Shown piece by piece: positions 35,096-43,833 of a stretch of DNA of 64,000 nucleotides. The first letter of the stretch is position 1, and every line of letters starts with the position of its first letter. The stretch covers positions 1 to 64,000 of the forward strand of contig NZ_SMJW01000006.1 of the NCBI RefSeq assembly GCF_004348335.1, given 5' to 3'. This stretch comes from Actinomadura bangladeshensis (GTDB taxonomy: Bacteria > Actinomycetota > Actinomycetes > Streptosporangiales > Streptosporangiaceae). Position numbers and translations under genes: made by a program. A model generated the notes under the pieces. That model had not been told where the DNA came from. It saw only the letters and a list, made by a program, of their open reading frames with translations, and ran no database searches.

Positions 35096-36418
35096 GTGAT
35101 GAGAGATCTGCCGCGTCCGGCGAAGGCGCTCGTGGGCGTCCGAGTGATCAACCAGCTCGGCGCGTACGTGATGGCGTTCCTCGCCGTGCTCGCGGGCGCC
35201 GACCTCGCCGCGGCGGCGCTGGCCGTCTTCGGGGTCGCGGCGCTGGTCTCGCGCTGGCTCGGCGGTGTGCTGCTCGACAGGTTCGCGCCGCGGACGCTCG
35301 TCGTCCTCGGCCTGGCATCGACGGGCGCCGCTCTCCTGCTCCTGGCCGCCGCGCAGGGGAGCGTGCAGGTACTGGTCGCGGTCGCCCTGGTCGGCCTGGC
35401 CTTCGAGATCCAGGAACCCGCCACGCAAGAGGCACTGGCCAGGGTCGACGGCCGCCGCGACGACATCTACGGGGTGCTCGGCACATCCCTGGTCGCCGCC
35501 GGAGCACTCGGCGGCCTGCTCGCCGCCGTCCTGCTGCCGCTGGGCGCGCGCTGGCTCGCGGTCGTGGACGGAACAACCTGCCTACTGGCGGCCGCCGTGG
35601 CGATGACGTTCCTGGAACGGGAGCCGCCGACAAAGCGGACACAGGCCGTCCCCTGGCGCCCGTCCCGGCAACTGCTCCGGCTGACCACCGCAGGGACGGC
35701 GTTCGCGTGCGGTTACCTGGCCGTGCTGATGTTCATGCCGCTGATGCTGCTCCAACGCGGCGCGCCCGCCTGGCTCCCCGGGCTGACGCTGACCGCCGCC
35801 GCGCTGCTCGCACCCTTGACCGGGCGCCTGGGGCGGCGCCGCCTGAACGCGCTCGCACACGAGCGCGTCCTCGCCGTCGGGAGCGGCGTCCTCGGAGTGC
35901 TCGCGCTGGTGCTGGCCGCCGGCCGGGCCGTCCCGCTGACGGTCGCGGCCTACCTGGCCTGGGCGGTCGTCGACAGCGTCCTGATGGGACGCTGGCAGGC
36001 GGTGATCGCCGACGCCGCGCCGGAGGCGGAGCGGCCCCGCTGGTTCGCGTTCTTCGGGTCGTCGTGGGGCGTCGCCCAGTTCGCCGTCCCGGGCCTGGTG
36101 GCGGTGGCGGGCGCGGCGATGCCGGTCGGCGCGGCCGGGTTCCTGCTGACCCCGGCCTTCCTGCGCCGGGCCGGGCCGTCAGTAGTCGCTGAGGAGGTCC
36201 TTGAGGAAGGCGGTGGTACGGGCGGGGCGCGCGGCGCGGATCGCGAGCAGGTCCATGATCTTCTGGTAGCGGGCGGCCTCGCCCCCCTCGGGGTAGCGGG
36301 CGCCGGTGAGCTGCTCCAGGTAGACGACGTCGTCGAGGTCGTGCTCGGCGAACCGGACGACCGTGATCGGCCCGCCGAGCGCCAGATGCCCGCCGGCGGA
36401 GAACGGCAGGACCTGTAG
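35096..36418 (+). CDS. MFS transporter overlapping the next gene antisense
   Basis: 440 residues; GTG 35096 is followed at once by ATG 35099. About 12 hydrophobic segments to residue ~360 (TM1 ALVGVRVINQLGAYVMAFLAVLAGADLAAAALAVFGVAALVSRWLGG; DRFAPRTLVVLGL loop motif). The frame does not stop at the end of the last helix (FLLTPAFLRRAG) but runs 240 bp further, fully antisense to the 3' end of the XRE gene at 36179-37063. That tail (EEVLEEGGGTGGARG...) looks like an antisense translation and not a domain. Substrate unknown. Confidence 0.8.
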   Translation: MMRDLPRPAKALVGVRVINQLGAYVMAFLAVLAGADLAAAALAVFGVAALVSRWLGGVLLDRFAPRTLVVLGLASTGAALLLLAAAQGSVQVLVAVALVGLAFEIQEPATQEALARVDGRRDDIYGVLGTSLVAAGALGGLLAAVLLPLGARWLAVVDGTTCLLAAAVAMTFLEREPPTKRTQAVPWRPSRQLLRLTTAGTAFACGYLAVLMFMPLMLLQRGAPAWLPGLTLTAAALLAPLTGRLGRRRLNALAHERVLAVGSGVLGVLALVLAAGRAVPLTVAAYLAWAVVDSVLMGRWQAVIADAAPEAERPRWFAFFGSSWGVAQFAVPGLVAVAGAAMPVGAAGFLLTPAFLRRAGPSVVAEEVLEEGGGTGGARGADREQVHDLLVAGGLAPLGVAGAGELLQVDDVVEVVLGEPDDRDRPAERQMPAGGERQDL

Positions 36419-37063
36419 CCGCACGTTCGGCATGCCCTCCGACACGGCGATGAGGTGCTCGATCTGGCCGCGCATCGTCTCCGGCCCGCCGAACGGCCGC
36501 CGCAGCGCCGCCTCGTCGATGACCGCCCACAGCGTCGCCGGGCCGGCCGGCCGATGCAGGATGTGCTGCCGCGTCATCCGGACGGTGAGCCGCCGCTCGA
36601 GCCCGTCGTAGGAGGCGTCATGGTGTTCGAGCCCGATGACGGCCCGTGCGTAGTCGCGCGTCTGTAACAGGCCGGGGATGTACTGGACCTCGTAGCTGCG
36701 GATCGTCGCCGCCGACTGCTCCAGGCCGAGGTACTGCTCGAACCAACTCGGCACGACGTCGCCGTAGCCCTGCCACCAGCCGGGCTTCTTCGCCTCTTGG
36801 ACGAGTTCGAGAAAGCTCGCGCGCTCGTCCTCGTCGTGGACGCCGTAGAGGTCGAGCAGGTCGAGGACGTCCCGGACCTTGAACCCGTGCCGCCCCAACT
36901 CGAGCCGGCTCATCTTGGACGCCGAAGAGCGGATCGCGTCGCCCGCCTCCGCCCGGCCGATGCCCTTGTCCTCCCGCATCCGCCGGAGCCGCGCCCCGAT
37001 CTGCATGCGCAGCGCGGTCGGCCCCGCCTGCGCGCGCGGACCTGCCTGCCGATTGTCCAGCAC
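36179..37063 (-). CDS. XRE-family regulator with DUF5753-like domain
   Basis: 294 residues from GTG 37063, with GGAG just upstream. HTH: QIGARLRRMREDKGIGRAEAGDAIRSSASKMSRLELGRHGFKVRDVLDLLDLYGV. DUF5753-type effector region: WFEQYLGLEQSAATIRSYEVQYIPGLLQTRDYARAVI, ALRRPFGGPETMRGQIEHLIA, RLQVLPFSAGGHLALGGPITVVRF. No DUF397 partner is encoded next to it, unlike the copy at 32387. Its 3' 240 bp overlap the MFS frame on the other strand. Confidence 0.9.
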   Translation of the reverse strand: MLDNRQAGPRAQAGPTALRMQIGARLRRMREDKGIGRAEAGDAIRSSASKMSRLELGRHGFKVRDVLDLLDLYGVHDEDERASFLELVQEAKKPGWWQGYGDVVPSWFEQYLGLEQSAATIRSYEVQYIPGLLQTRDYARAVIGLEHHDASYDGLERRLTVRMTRQHILHRPAGPATLWAVIDEAALRRPFGGPETMRGQIEHLIAVSEGMPNVRLQVLPFSAGGHLALGGPITVVRFAEHDLDDVVYLEQLTGARYPEGGEAARYQKIMDLLAIRAARPARTTAFLKDLLSDY

Positions 37064-37419
37064 AAGATCTCCAGCGTCCCGTACGTCCCGACAACCCTCG
37101 GAGGGTCTCACAGCAGAGCCGGAAGCGCAGGAAACCTCCGGCCAGAGATATGTAACTCCTGACGCCCCCCGGCAAGGAGGAATTGGTCCATTCACACACC
37201 GGCTGACGCAACCCGCCCGATGATCCAGGTCACCTCCCCGGAGACCGAGTCGCTCACCACTCCGCAGAAGCGCGCACGGCGCACCAGCCGACCTCCTCGG
37301 GCATGACGGCTGAACCACACCGAGCTTGGTCCGAAGACCCCACTGTGTGTGTGAGGCGGGCGTGGGGCACTGAGCGCGGGGTTCAGCCGCGTTGGGGGCT
37401 GGCCGGGTGTGGCGTGTCG
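37064..37419. other. Intergenic interval
   Basis: 356 bp with no convincing gene, between the starts/ends of two leftward genes. It should hold the promoter of the XRE gene; no clear boxes or hairpins stand out. Confidence 0.45.
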
Positions 37420-38373
37420 TTAGTCCGTTGTCCAGGGGCGGAGCTTCTCGGGGTTGCGCATTACCCAGATGTGCTTGATCCGGTCGTCCGCGATATCGAA
37501 GGCGAGGACCGTTACGGTGACGCCGTCCTGCTGGGCCACGAGGCCGGGCTGACCGTTGACGGTTCGCTCCAGCACCATCATGTTGTCGGGCCTCCGGCCG
37601 GCGAGGTCGATCCAGGCGTGCGCGATCGGCTCGGCGCCTTCGATGGGGTCCAGGAAGGTCAGGGCGAGTCCGCCGCCGTCGGCGATGGCGGTGGCGTCGG
37701 GGTCGAGGAGCGCGAGTAGGGCGTTGATGTCCTTGGCCTCCCACGCCTGCTTGAAGTCGCGGACGATGCCGGCGCGCTGGGCGGGCGGGGTCGCGGCGGG
37801 CTGCGAGGCGCGTATGCGGCGGCGGGCCGAGGATGCCAGCTGGCGGCATGCCGCCGGGGAGCGGCCGACGATCTCGCCCACCTCGGCGAAGGAGTGGCAG
37901 AAGACGTCGTGCAGGATGAACGCGACGCGTTCGGCCGGGGTCATCGCTTCGAGCACGACGAGGAAGGCCAGATTGACCGACTCGTCCAAGGTGACCCGGT
38001 CAGCGGGGTCGATGGCGGTGCCGCCCGGTCGTCCGATGACCCATTCCGTGCTTCCCGGAAGCGGCTCGGGGATCCATTCGCCCACGTAGGTCTCTCGGCG
38101 GGCCCGCGCCGACTTGAGCAGGTTGAGGCAGATGCGGCCGGCGACCGTCGTCAGCCAGGCGCCGGGGGAGACGATGGCGTCCTGCTGCTGCCGGGACATG
38201 GCGTACCAGCGGGTGTAAGTCTCCTGGACGGCGTCCTCGGCCTCGACGAGGGAGCCCAGCAGCCGGTACGCGAGATTGATCAGCCGGCGCCGCTCGCTCA
38301 TGATCGCGTCCAGGTCCGGCTCGGGTCGGCCTCCGCCCGAGCCGACCGTGTGCGGTCCGGGCCGGGTGGTCAT
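37420..38373 (-). CDS. ECF sigma factor, ECF41/SigJ-like with SnoaL-like C-terminal domain
   Basis: 317 residues from ATG 38373, with GGGAGG upstream. Region 2: LINLAYRLLGSLVEAEDAVQETYTRWYAM; region 4: MTPAERVAFILHDVFCHSFAEVGEIVGRSPAACRQLASSARRRIRA. The C-terminal ~120 residues (DFKQAWEAKDINALLALLDPDATAIADGGG...) form an NTF2/SnoaL-like domain, which regulates ECF41 factors in place of an anti-sigma protein. A LUD-like gene starts 158 bp away divergently and could be a target; typical ECF41 neighbours are DUF/oxidoreductase genes. Confidence 0.9.
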   Translation of the reverse strand: MTTRPGPHTVGSGGGRPEPDLDAIMSERRRLINLAYRLLGSLVEAEDAVQETYTRWYAMSRQQQDAIVSPGAWLTTVAGRICLNLLKSARARRETYVGEWIPEPLPGSTEWVIGRPGGTAIDPADRVTLDESVNLAFLVVLEAMTPAERVAFILHDVFCHSFAEVGEIVGRSPAACRQLASSARRRIRASQPAATPPAQRAGIVRDFKQAWEAKDINALLALLDPDATAIADGGGLALTFLDPIEGAEPIAHAWIDLAGRRPDNMMVLERTVNGQPGLVAQQDGVTVTVLAFDIADDRIKHIWVMRNPEKLRPWTTD

Positions 38374-38531
38374 GGTCCGTCGCCTCCCCTCGGTCGCTTC
38401 CGCCTTCATCAGTTCGACAAGACAGCGCACCGGAATGTGAGGCGACGTGCCCGCCTCACATTCCCGGGGGTTGTGTTGTCGAACTGCTGAGACGAGCACA
38501 TCATCCAGCGAACGGGGAGATCAGCGACATC

Positions 38532-39160
38532 ATGACCACTTCACTGCACGACACCGCGTTCGTCGACCCGGCCCCTGCGCAGCGCCTGGAGCGGACGGCC
38601 GCTGCGCTGGTCGCGAATGGTTTCACGGTGGAAGTCCTCGACGATGTGGCCGCCGCGCGTGCCCGCATCAAGGAACTGATCCCCGAGGGCGCCGAGGTGT
38701 TCACCGGGGCCAGCGAGACCCTCCGCCTGTCCGGGATCGACGAGGACATCAACGCCGGTGGACGGTACCGGGCCAGCAGGCCGCGCCTCCTGGCGATGGA
38801 CCGCGCCACGCAGATGGACGACATCCGGCGGCTGAGCGCCACTCCCGACGTCATCGTGGGCAGCGTGCAGGCGGTCACCGAGACCGGCTCGCTGGTGGTC
38901 GCCTCGGGCAGCGGGAGCCAGTTGCCCGGCTACGCCGGCGGCGCCGCCCGCGCGATCTGGATCGTCGGGGCACAGAAAGTGGTACCCGATCTGAGTACCG
39001 CACTGCGCCGTATCGAGGACCATTGCCTTCCGCTGGAAAGTGCCCGCACCCAGGCGGCCTATGGGTCGCCCAGCGCTATCAACCGCCTCTCATCCTCAAC
39101 GCCGAACTTCGTCCCGGACGCGGCACCGTCCTGCTCCTCCGCGAAGCCATCGGCTTCTGA
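38532..39160 (+). pseudogene. LUD-domain (LutC/YkgG-like) gene with a -1 frameshift
   Basis: The frame from ATG 38532 reads a LUD domain: VFTGASETLRLSGIDEDINAGGRY, MDDIRRLSATPDVIVGSVQAVTETGSLVVASGSGSQLPGYAGGAARAIWIVGAQKVVPDLSTALRRIEDHCLPLESARTQAAYG. After SAINR the frame becomes nonsense and runs to 39212, while another frame supplies the expected ending LILNAELRPGRGTVLLLREAIGF with its stop at 39160. One missing base near 39085 (CGCCTC where CGCCCTC is expected) explains it. Intact length would be ~209 residues. Either a real mutation or an assembly error. Confidence 0.75.
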
Positions 39161-39208
39161 ACCGGCACCATGCGTTCGCAGTCGGGGGACGGTGTTAGCC
39201 GGGGCCGG

Positions 39209-40246
39209 TTAGCGCGGAGGGACGAGTAGGTCTAGGTCGGCCCGGGGGACGCGGGCCCGGTCGGCGACGGCGTCGCGGTCGGTGCCGGCGTGGGCGACGA
39301 TCTCGATCGCGCGGGTCAGCATCGTGGGCTGCTCCAGCGGCTTCGCCGGGCCCGGTTCGTGGCGGCGCCAGCCGCGCGAGCTCATGGCGCTCATCGCGTT
39401 CCGGTACGCGGTCTCCTTCATGATGCCGAGCGTGCGGGCACGGTAGAGGAGCGCCGCCAGGCTGACGCCCCAGGTCGTCTTGAGGTGGGCGAGGCGGTCC
39501 CAGTCGGGGGCGGCGGGCAGTTCGGCGGCGATGTCCTGTTCGGGCATGAGGAATTCGGCCGCGAAGCGGTGCGCCTGGTCCTCGACGACCTTCTCGCCGG
39601 GTTCGGCGTCGGCGTGCATGACCAGATGCCCCAGCTCATGGGCCGCGTCGAACCTGTTGCGCCAGTAGTCGCCCTTGGCCGGGTTGAAGAAGACCATCGG
39701 CCGCGGGTGGACGCCGACACTGAACGCGTCGACCCGCTCCGCCGCCTGCGGCAGGACGAGGACGATCACGCCGTGTTGTTCGAGCAGCCGGACCACGTGC
39801 GGCACCGGCCCGGCCTGCGCCAGCAGCGCCTTCCTGGTCAGCCGGGCGGCCTCGACGGGCCCGGGGCCGGCGATCTCGTCCGGCGACACCGGGTATTCGG
39901 GCAGGTCGACTTCGGGGAAGTCGACGAGGTCTTCGAGGGCGGCGACGACGTCGGTGGCGATGCGCCCGTAGGCGAGCGCCTGGTCGCGCTCGATCTGGCT
40001 GGTCGACCTGAGCGACCGGAAATGGGCGCCGTCCATGGAAACGGGACTGCGGCCGGCCTGGAAGAACTCGGCGGGGACGCCGAGCGCGATGGCGAGCCGT
40101 TTCAGCGTCAGCTCGTCCGGTGGCTGGACGCCCGCCTCGTACCGTCCGATCGCTTTCGGCGTCGTCCCGACGGCGTCCGCGAGCTGGTTCTTCCGCAAGC
40201 CTCTGAGCCGCCGGGCCAGCGTCAGCCGCTCGCAGTCGAACAGCAC
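39209..40246 (-). CDS. XRE regulator with ImmA/IrrE metallopeptidase domain
   Basis: 345 residues. N-terminal HTH: LARRLRGLRKNQLADAVGTTPKAIGRYEAGVQPPDELTLKRLAIALGV. The C-terminal ImmA/IrrE domain has the zinc motif FDAAHELGHLVMH (HExxH) and the third-ligand region EDQAHRFAAEFLMPEQDI. Such fused proteins cleave or sense repressors in mobile elements and stress responses. The gene starts 16 bp after the stop of the upstream hypothetical gene on the same strand, so the pair is an operon and could be a two-component toxin-antitoxin-like or phage-derived module. Confidence 0.88.
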   Translation of the reverse strand: MLFDCERLTLARRLRGLRKNQLADAVGTTPKAIGRYEAGVQPPDELTLKRLAIALGVPAEFFQAGRSPVSMDGAHFRSLRSTSQIERDQALAYGRIATDVVAALEDLVDFPEVDLPEYPVSPDEIAGPGPVEAARLTRKALLAQAGPVPHVVRLLEQHGVIVLVLPQAAERVDAFSVGVHPRPMVFFNPAKGDYWRNRFDAAHELGHLVMHADAEPGEKVVEDQAHRFAAEFLMPEQDIAAELPAAPDWDRLAHLKTTWGVSLAALLYRARTLGIMKETAYRNAMSAMSSRGWRRHEPGPAKPLEQPTMLTRAIEIVAHAGTDRDAVADRARVPRADLDLLVPPR

Positions 40247-40262
40247 CCTGCGCCACCCTTTG

Positions 40263-40913
40263 CTAGGCCGTCTTCGTCTCCCCGCGGAGCCGCATCGGGA
40301 CGTCGTCTTCCTTGTCGTCCCAGAGCGGCATCGTCCGCTCGACGAGCTTACGACGTGGATCGGGCCCGATGGCGTCGTCCAGCTGTTTCACCCAGTGCCA
40401 GGCGGTGCCGCCGTCCGCGTTCCATCGGGGACGGCCCAGGAAGAGCTCCATTTCGAAGGGGTCCTCGGTGGCGCTGTGCGCGAGGACCAGGGTCACGACG
40501 CCGGGCGTGTCGTGGACCTCCAGGCCGAAGGGCAGCGTCAGCTGCGGGTCTTCGACGTATCCCTGGCGGGCGACGGCCTGCTTGGTGGGGCTGTCCCGGT
40601 CCCACCGGATTCCTCGGACGTTGCCGAACTCGTGCCGCTTGAGCAGGACGCGATAACGCCCGTAACGCCAGCCGGGCGAGCCGTTCAAGTCGTCCCGGAC
40701 GACCTGCTTCGCCAGCTCGCCACGCCCGAAGACGCGGTCGAGGTGGTGCGCCAGCGTTTCGAACGCGCCGACGCCGTACGTGCGCTCCTTGAAGCCCGCC
40801 TCACGGCTCAATCCGTTGAACAGGGCGAGCGTCGCCTCGCGGTGCGCCTCCCGCACGCCGTGCAGGAAGCCCGCCGCCAAGAGCTCGTCCCAAGCATCCC
40901 GGTCTTCAGCCAC
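40263..40913 (-). CDS. Hypothetical protein paired with XRE/ImmA gene
   Basis: 216 residues if GTG 40913 (AEDRDAWDELLAAGFLHG) is the start; the frame is open upstream and GGAGG lies only one base before this GTG, so the start is uncertain. Visible segments: REATLALFNGLSREAGFKE, HHLDRVFGRGELAKQVVRDDLNGSPGW, RYRVLLKRHEFGNVRGIRWDRDSP and GRPRWNADGGTAWHWVKQLDDAIG. No known motif, signal or TM segment. Sixteen bp separate it from the downstream XRE/ImmA gene, so they probably work together. Not recognised. Confidence 0.65.
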   Translation of the reverse strand: MAEDRDAWDELLAAGFLHGVREAHREATLALFNGLSREAGFKERTYGVGAFETLAHHLDRVFGRGELAKQVVRDDLNGSPGWRYGRYRVLLKRHEFGNVRGIRWDRDSPTKQAVARQGYVEDPQLTLPFGLEVHDTPGVVTLVLAHSATEDPFEMELFLGRPRWNADGGTAWHWVKQLDDAIGPDPRRKLVERTMPLWDDKEDDVPMRLRGETKTA

Positions 40914-40969
40914 GCCTCCACTGTAGGGAGGGCCACTGACATTACGAGTGACGCCCGATGCGCGTGACA

Positions 40970-41758
40970 CTACGAGCAGCCCTCGAACTGCGGCACCTCC
41001 TCGACGAGCTTCAGACCGCTCGACCCGAACCACTTGCGCAGCAGCCAGCTCGCCGTCCCGTCCTGGTACATGGTGGTGACGGCCCGATTGACCTTCTCGC
41101 AGGCATCGATGTCGCCTTTCCGCATGCCGATGCCGTAACGCTCGTCGGTGAACGGCGTGTTGAGGATTTCCAGGTCCGGTGCCGCGAACCCGGCCAGCAC
41201 CAGGTCCCCGGTGGAAACCGCGTCCACCGCGCCCGCGCGCAGCTTCGCCACACAATCGCTATAGGACGAGGCGGGGACGAGTTCGGCGGCAACGCCGAGG
41301 CCGCTGATCACACGCGATGTGGACACCGACCCGCTCGCCTGGCACATCCGCCGCCCGGCCAGGTCGCGGACATTCCGAATGCCGACCTGGCCGCGCCGGA
41401 CCATGACGTCCTGATGCGCGACGTAATAGGGGCCGGCGAACGTGACGAGATGCGCGCGATCGGGGGTGATGGAGTAGGAGGCGAGCACGAGATCGACCGA
41501 ATGCTCGTCGAGCTTCTCCTCCCGGTTGTCCGACCTGACCTCCTTGAAGGTCACGCGGGAGGCACCGAGCCGGCGGGCGATGTAGTAGCCGACATCGACC
41601 TCGAAGCCGCGGAAGACGCCGTTCTCCTTGCGGCCGAGTCCAGGCTGGTCGGCTTTGACCCCGACGACGATGACGTCCTCTCCGGGAATGGACGCGCTCG
41701 CGGTAGCGCACCCCGCAAGGCCAATGACGAGGGCCAGGCTTATCAGAAAGTGCCGCAC
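40970..41758 (-). CDS. Amino-acid-binding lipoprotein (ABC transporter solute-binding, GluB-like)
   Basis: 262 residues with a lipoprotein signal: FLISLALVIGLAGCATAS (lipobox LAGC). The mature part is a periplasmic-binding-protein type 3 domain: DVIVVGVKADQPGLGRKENGVFRGFEVDVGYYIARRLG, EKLDEHSVDLVLASYSITPDRAHLVTFAGPYYVAHQDVMVRRG, CVAKLRAGAVDAVSTGDLVL, YGIGMRKGDIDACEKVNRAV. Resembles glutamate-binding GluB. No permease or ATPase genes accompany it, so it is an orphan. The short basic terminal segment GLKLVEEVPQFEGCS ends it. Confidence 0.88.
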   Translation of the reverse strand: MRHFLISLALVIGLAGCATASASIPGEDVIVVGVKADQPGLGRKENGVFRGFEVDVGYYIARRLGASRVTFKEVRSDNREEKLDEHSVDLVLASYSITPDRAHLVTFAGPYYVAHQDVMVRRGQVGIRNVRDLAGRRMCQASGSVSTSRVISGLGVAAELVPASSYSDCVAKLRAGAVDAVSTGDLVLAGFAAPDLEILNTPFTDERYGIGMRKGDIDACEKVNRAVTTMYQDGTASWLLRKWFGSSGLKLVEEVPQFEGCS

Positions 41759-41969
41759 ACTCCCTGGCTATCGACACGAATGAACAAGAGCGTGAACGGA
41801 GGAGGGCTGCACTCCTGCCCGGAGATGGCGCTCATCGACGTCGCGTCGGCGGCCGGTCGGCGGCCGGTCGGCGGCGAAGAGCCGCACCTGTCGAAGACTG
41901 GGCTCAGGGCCGATCCGCCCCTCGCGCACCCACAGGGCATGCACGGTCAGCAGCACAACAATTGTCCCG

Positions 41970-42401
41970 CTACCCGCGGCCCTCAAGCAGCTCCTTCAAC
42001 CGCTGGTGGCTCGCGGGCGCGACCTTTGTGGCCATACGGCGGACCATCGGCACCAGGGCCGAGGCCATCCCGCGTCCGTCGAAGTCGAGTCCGAAGGTCA
42101 CCCGGCACCGGTCGGCGGCGATCGGTTCGATGTCGACGGTCGCGTTCGGACGGATCGGCCCGTCCACGCCCCGGGCCGCCCACGTGCGCGGCGGCACGCT
42201 CTCGGTGATCTCCTGCGTCATGGACCTTTCGGCACCGCCGATCTTCCGGACGGTGGTGAAGTGCGACCCGACCTCGTCCCCCTGGACGCTCACACGCGTC
42301 ACGTCCCGCTGCCACTCGGGAAACTTCGCCGGGTCGACCACGTAGGCGAACACCTCGTCCGCCGGCCGGTTGATCTCGATGCTGTTCACCAAGGCGGTCA
42401 T
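41970..42401 (-). CDS. SRPBCC/polyketide cyclase-like protein
   Basis: 143 residues from ATG 42401 with GGGAGGA just upstream. A START-like hydrophobic-pocket protein: IEINRPADEVFAYVVDPAKFPEWQRDVTRV, GGAERSMTQEITESVPPRTWAARG, RCRVTFGLDFDGRGMASALVPMVRRM. It is divergent from the ECF sigma factor at 42473, with a 71-bp shared promoter region, so it may be that sigma factor's target. Ligand unknown. Confidence 0.85.
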   Translation of the reverse strand: MTALVNSIEINRPADEVFAYVVDPAKFPEWQRDVTRVSVQGDEVGSHFTTVRKIGGAERSMTQEITESVPPRTWAARGVDGPIRPNATVDIEPIAADRCRVTFGLDFDGRGMASALVPMVRRMATKVAPASHQRLKELLEGRG

Positions 42402-42472
42402 GTCTCCTCCCGATGCAGTCACATTTGCCCTGAGCGATCCGTCATAGACACGACGAATGCCGGGGGAAGGAT

Positions 42473-43345
42473 GTGACCGTGGACGACGAGCAGCTCGCGG
42501 AACGGTTCGAGGCCAATCGCCCACGCCTGGCTGGGCTCGCGTACCGGATGCTCGGCTCGCCGACAGAGGCGCACGATGCCGTCCAGGAGGCGTGGCTGCG
42601 CCTGTCCAGGACGAACGCCGACCGCATCGAGAACCTCAACGGGTGGCTGACGACGATCGTCGCCCACATCTGCATAGACATGCTGCGGTCCCGGACGTCC
42701 CGCCGGGAAGATCCGCTCGACGAGCGCCTACCCGAGCCGCTGATCAGCCAGGACGGCTCCGACCCCGAAGAACAGGCGCTGCTCGCGGACGCAGTCGGCG
42801 TCGCGATGCTCGTCGTCCTGGACACCCTCACACCGGCCGAGCGCCTGGCCTTCGTCCTGCACGACCTGTTCCAGATGCCGTTCGACGAGATCGCCCGCAT
42901 CCTCGACCGGAGCTCGACGGCGACCCGTCAACTGGCCAGCCGAGCCCGCCGCCGCGTCCGCGCAGCCCCCGTCCCAGATCCGGACATGAGCCGCCAACGC
43001 GCCGTGGTGGACGCGTTCTTGACCGCGTCCAAGAACGGCGACCTGGAGGCCCTGGTGGCGACCCTCGCGCCCGACATCGTCCTGCGCGCCGAGGCCGAGG
43101 GCGAGTTCCTGCACCTCCGCGGTGCCCGGACGATTGCCCAGCGCGCGATCGCCTTCTCGTTCCGCGCGGAGTTCGCCCGCCCAGCCCTGATCAACGGCAC
43201 CGCCGGCCTGGTCGTCGCCACCGAAGACGAACCGATAGCCGTAATGGCCTTCACCGTAGTCAACGACAAGATCGCCGAACTGGACATCTACGCCGACCCG
43301 TCCCGCCTGGCCACCCTCGACCCGCCCCTCTTCGACGTCCCCTGA
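42473..43345 (+). CDS. ECF sigma factor, ECF41/SigJ-like
   Basis: 290 residues, GTG at 42473. Region 2: LAGLAYRMLGSPTEAHDAVQEAWLRLSR; region 4: LTPAERLAFVLHDLFQMPFDEIARILDRSSTATRQLASRARRRVRA. The last ~110 residues (AVVDAFLTASKNGDLEALVATLAPDIVLRAEAEG...) form the SnoaL/NTF2-like tail that regulates ECF41 factors. Divergent from the SRPBCC gene, its likely target. Confidence 0.9.
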   Translation: MTVDDEQLAERFEANRPRLAGLAYRMLGSPTEAHDAVQEAWLRLSRTNADRIENLNGWLTTIVAHICIDMLRSRTSRREDPLDERLPEPLISQDGSDPEEQALLADAVGVAMLVVLDTLTPAERLAFVLHDLFQMPFDEIARILDRSSTATRQLASRARRRVRAAPVPDPDMSRQRAVVDAFLTASKNGDLEALVATLAPDIVLRAEAEGEFLHLRGARTIAQRAIAFSFRAEFARPALINGTAGLVVATEDEPIAVMAFTVVNDKIAELDIYADPSRLATLDPPLFDVP

Positions 43346-43467
43346 CCCCGCCAGACCCTCTGCGGCCAGCCGGAGATGGTCGCAGTCGGGGTGGCTCAGT
43401 GGTGCACCCCACGCCTGCGGTCGCTCCAGAGGACGTCCCCGGCGCCAGGACGTACTCATGCCATGGG

Positions 43468-43833
43468 CTACCAAGTGCCCGGGAACATCTGGTGCTTGAG
43501 GAGCCGATCGATCTGCTCGGCTGCCGACTTGGCGTCGCCGCAGGGCCACAAGTACCCCTGCCTTCCGCGCAGCGTCTCGTAGTAGCCCCACGTTCCACCG
43601 GGAGTGGCCCGGACGGAGACGACGAGCCCGACGTCTTTTGAGAAACCGGCATGCACCCACAGCATGGGCAGTGGCGTAGGGAACTCCTCGGGCCGATAGA
43701 ACTTGATGTAGCGCCATCCCTGCGGCTGGAGGGCGATGGCCAGCGCGTCCAGGTAGCGAATCGCAGTTCGCCTGCCCAACCGCGTCCGCAGGCGGAGCAC
43801 CTGGCGTGTGGCCTGGACGCTCAGAGTGCGCAT
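43468..43833 (-). CDS. Hypothetical protein, last gene of a four-gene overlapping operon
   Basis: 121 residues from ATG 43833, overlapping the ATPase gene upstream by 13 bp. It reads RTLSVQATRQVLRLRTRLGRRTAIRYLDALAIALQPQGWRYIKFYRPEEFPTP, then a beta-rich half (VSVRATPGGTWGYYETLRGRQGYLWPCG) and AEQIDRLLKHQMFPGTW. A short alpha/beta protein common downstream of XRE-linked ATPases in actinomycetes; function unknown. Confidence 0.65.
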   Translation of the reverse strand: MRTLSVQATRQVLRLRTRLGRRTAIRYLDALAIALQPQGWRYIKFYRPEEFPTPLPMLWVHAGFSKDVGLVVSVRATPGGTWGYYETLRGRQGYLWPCGDAKSAAEQIDRLLKHQMFPGTW

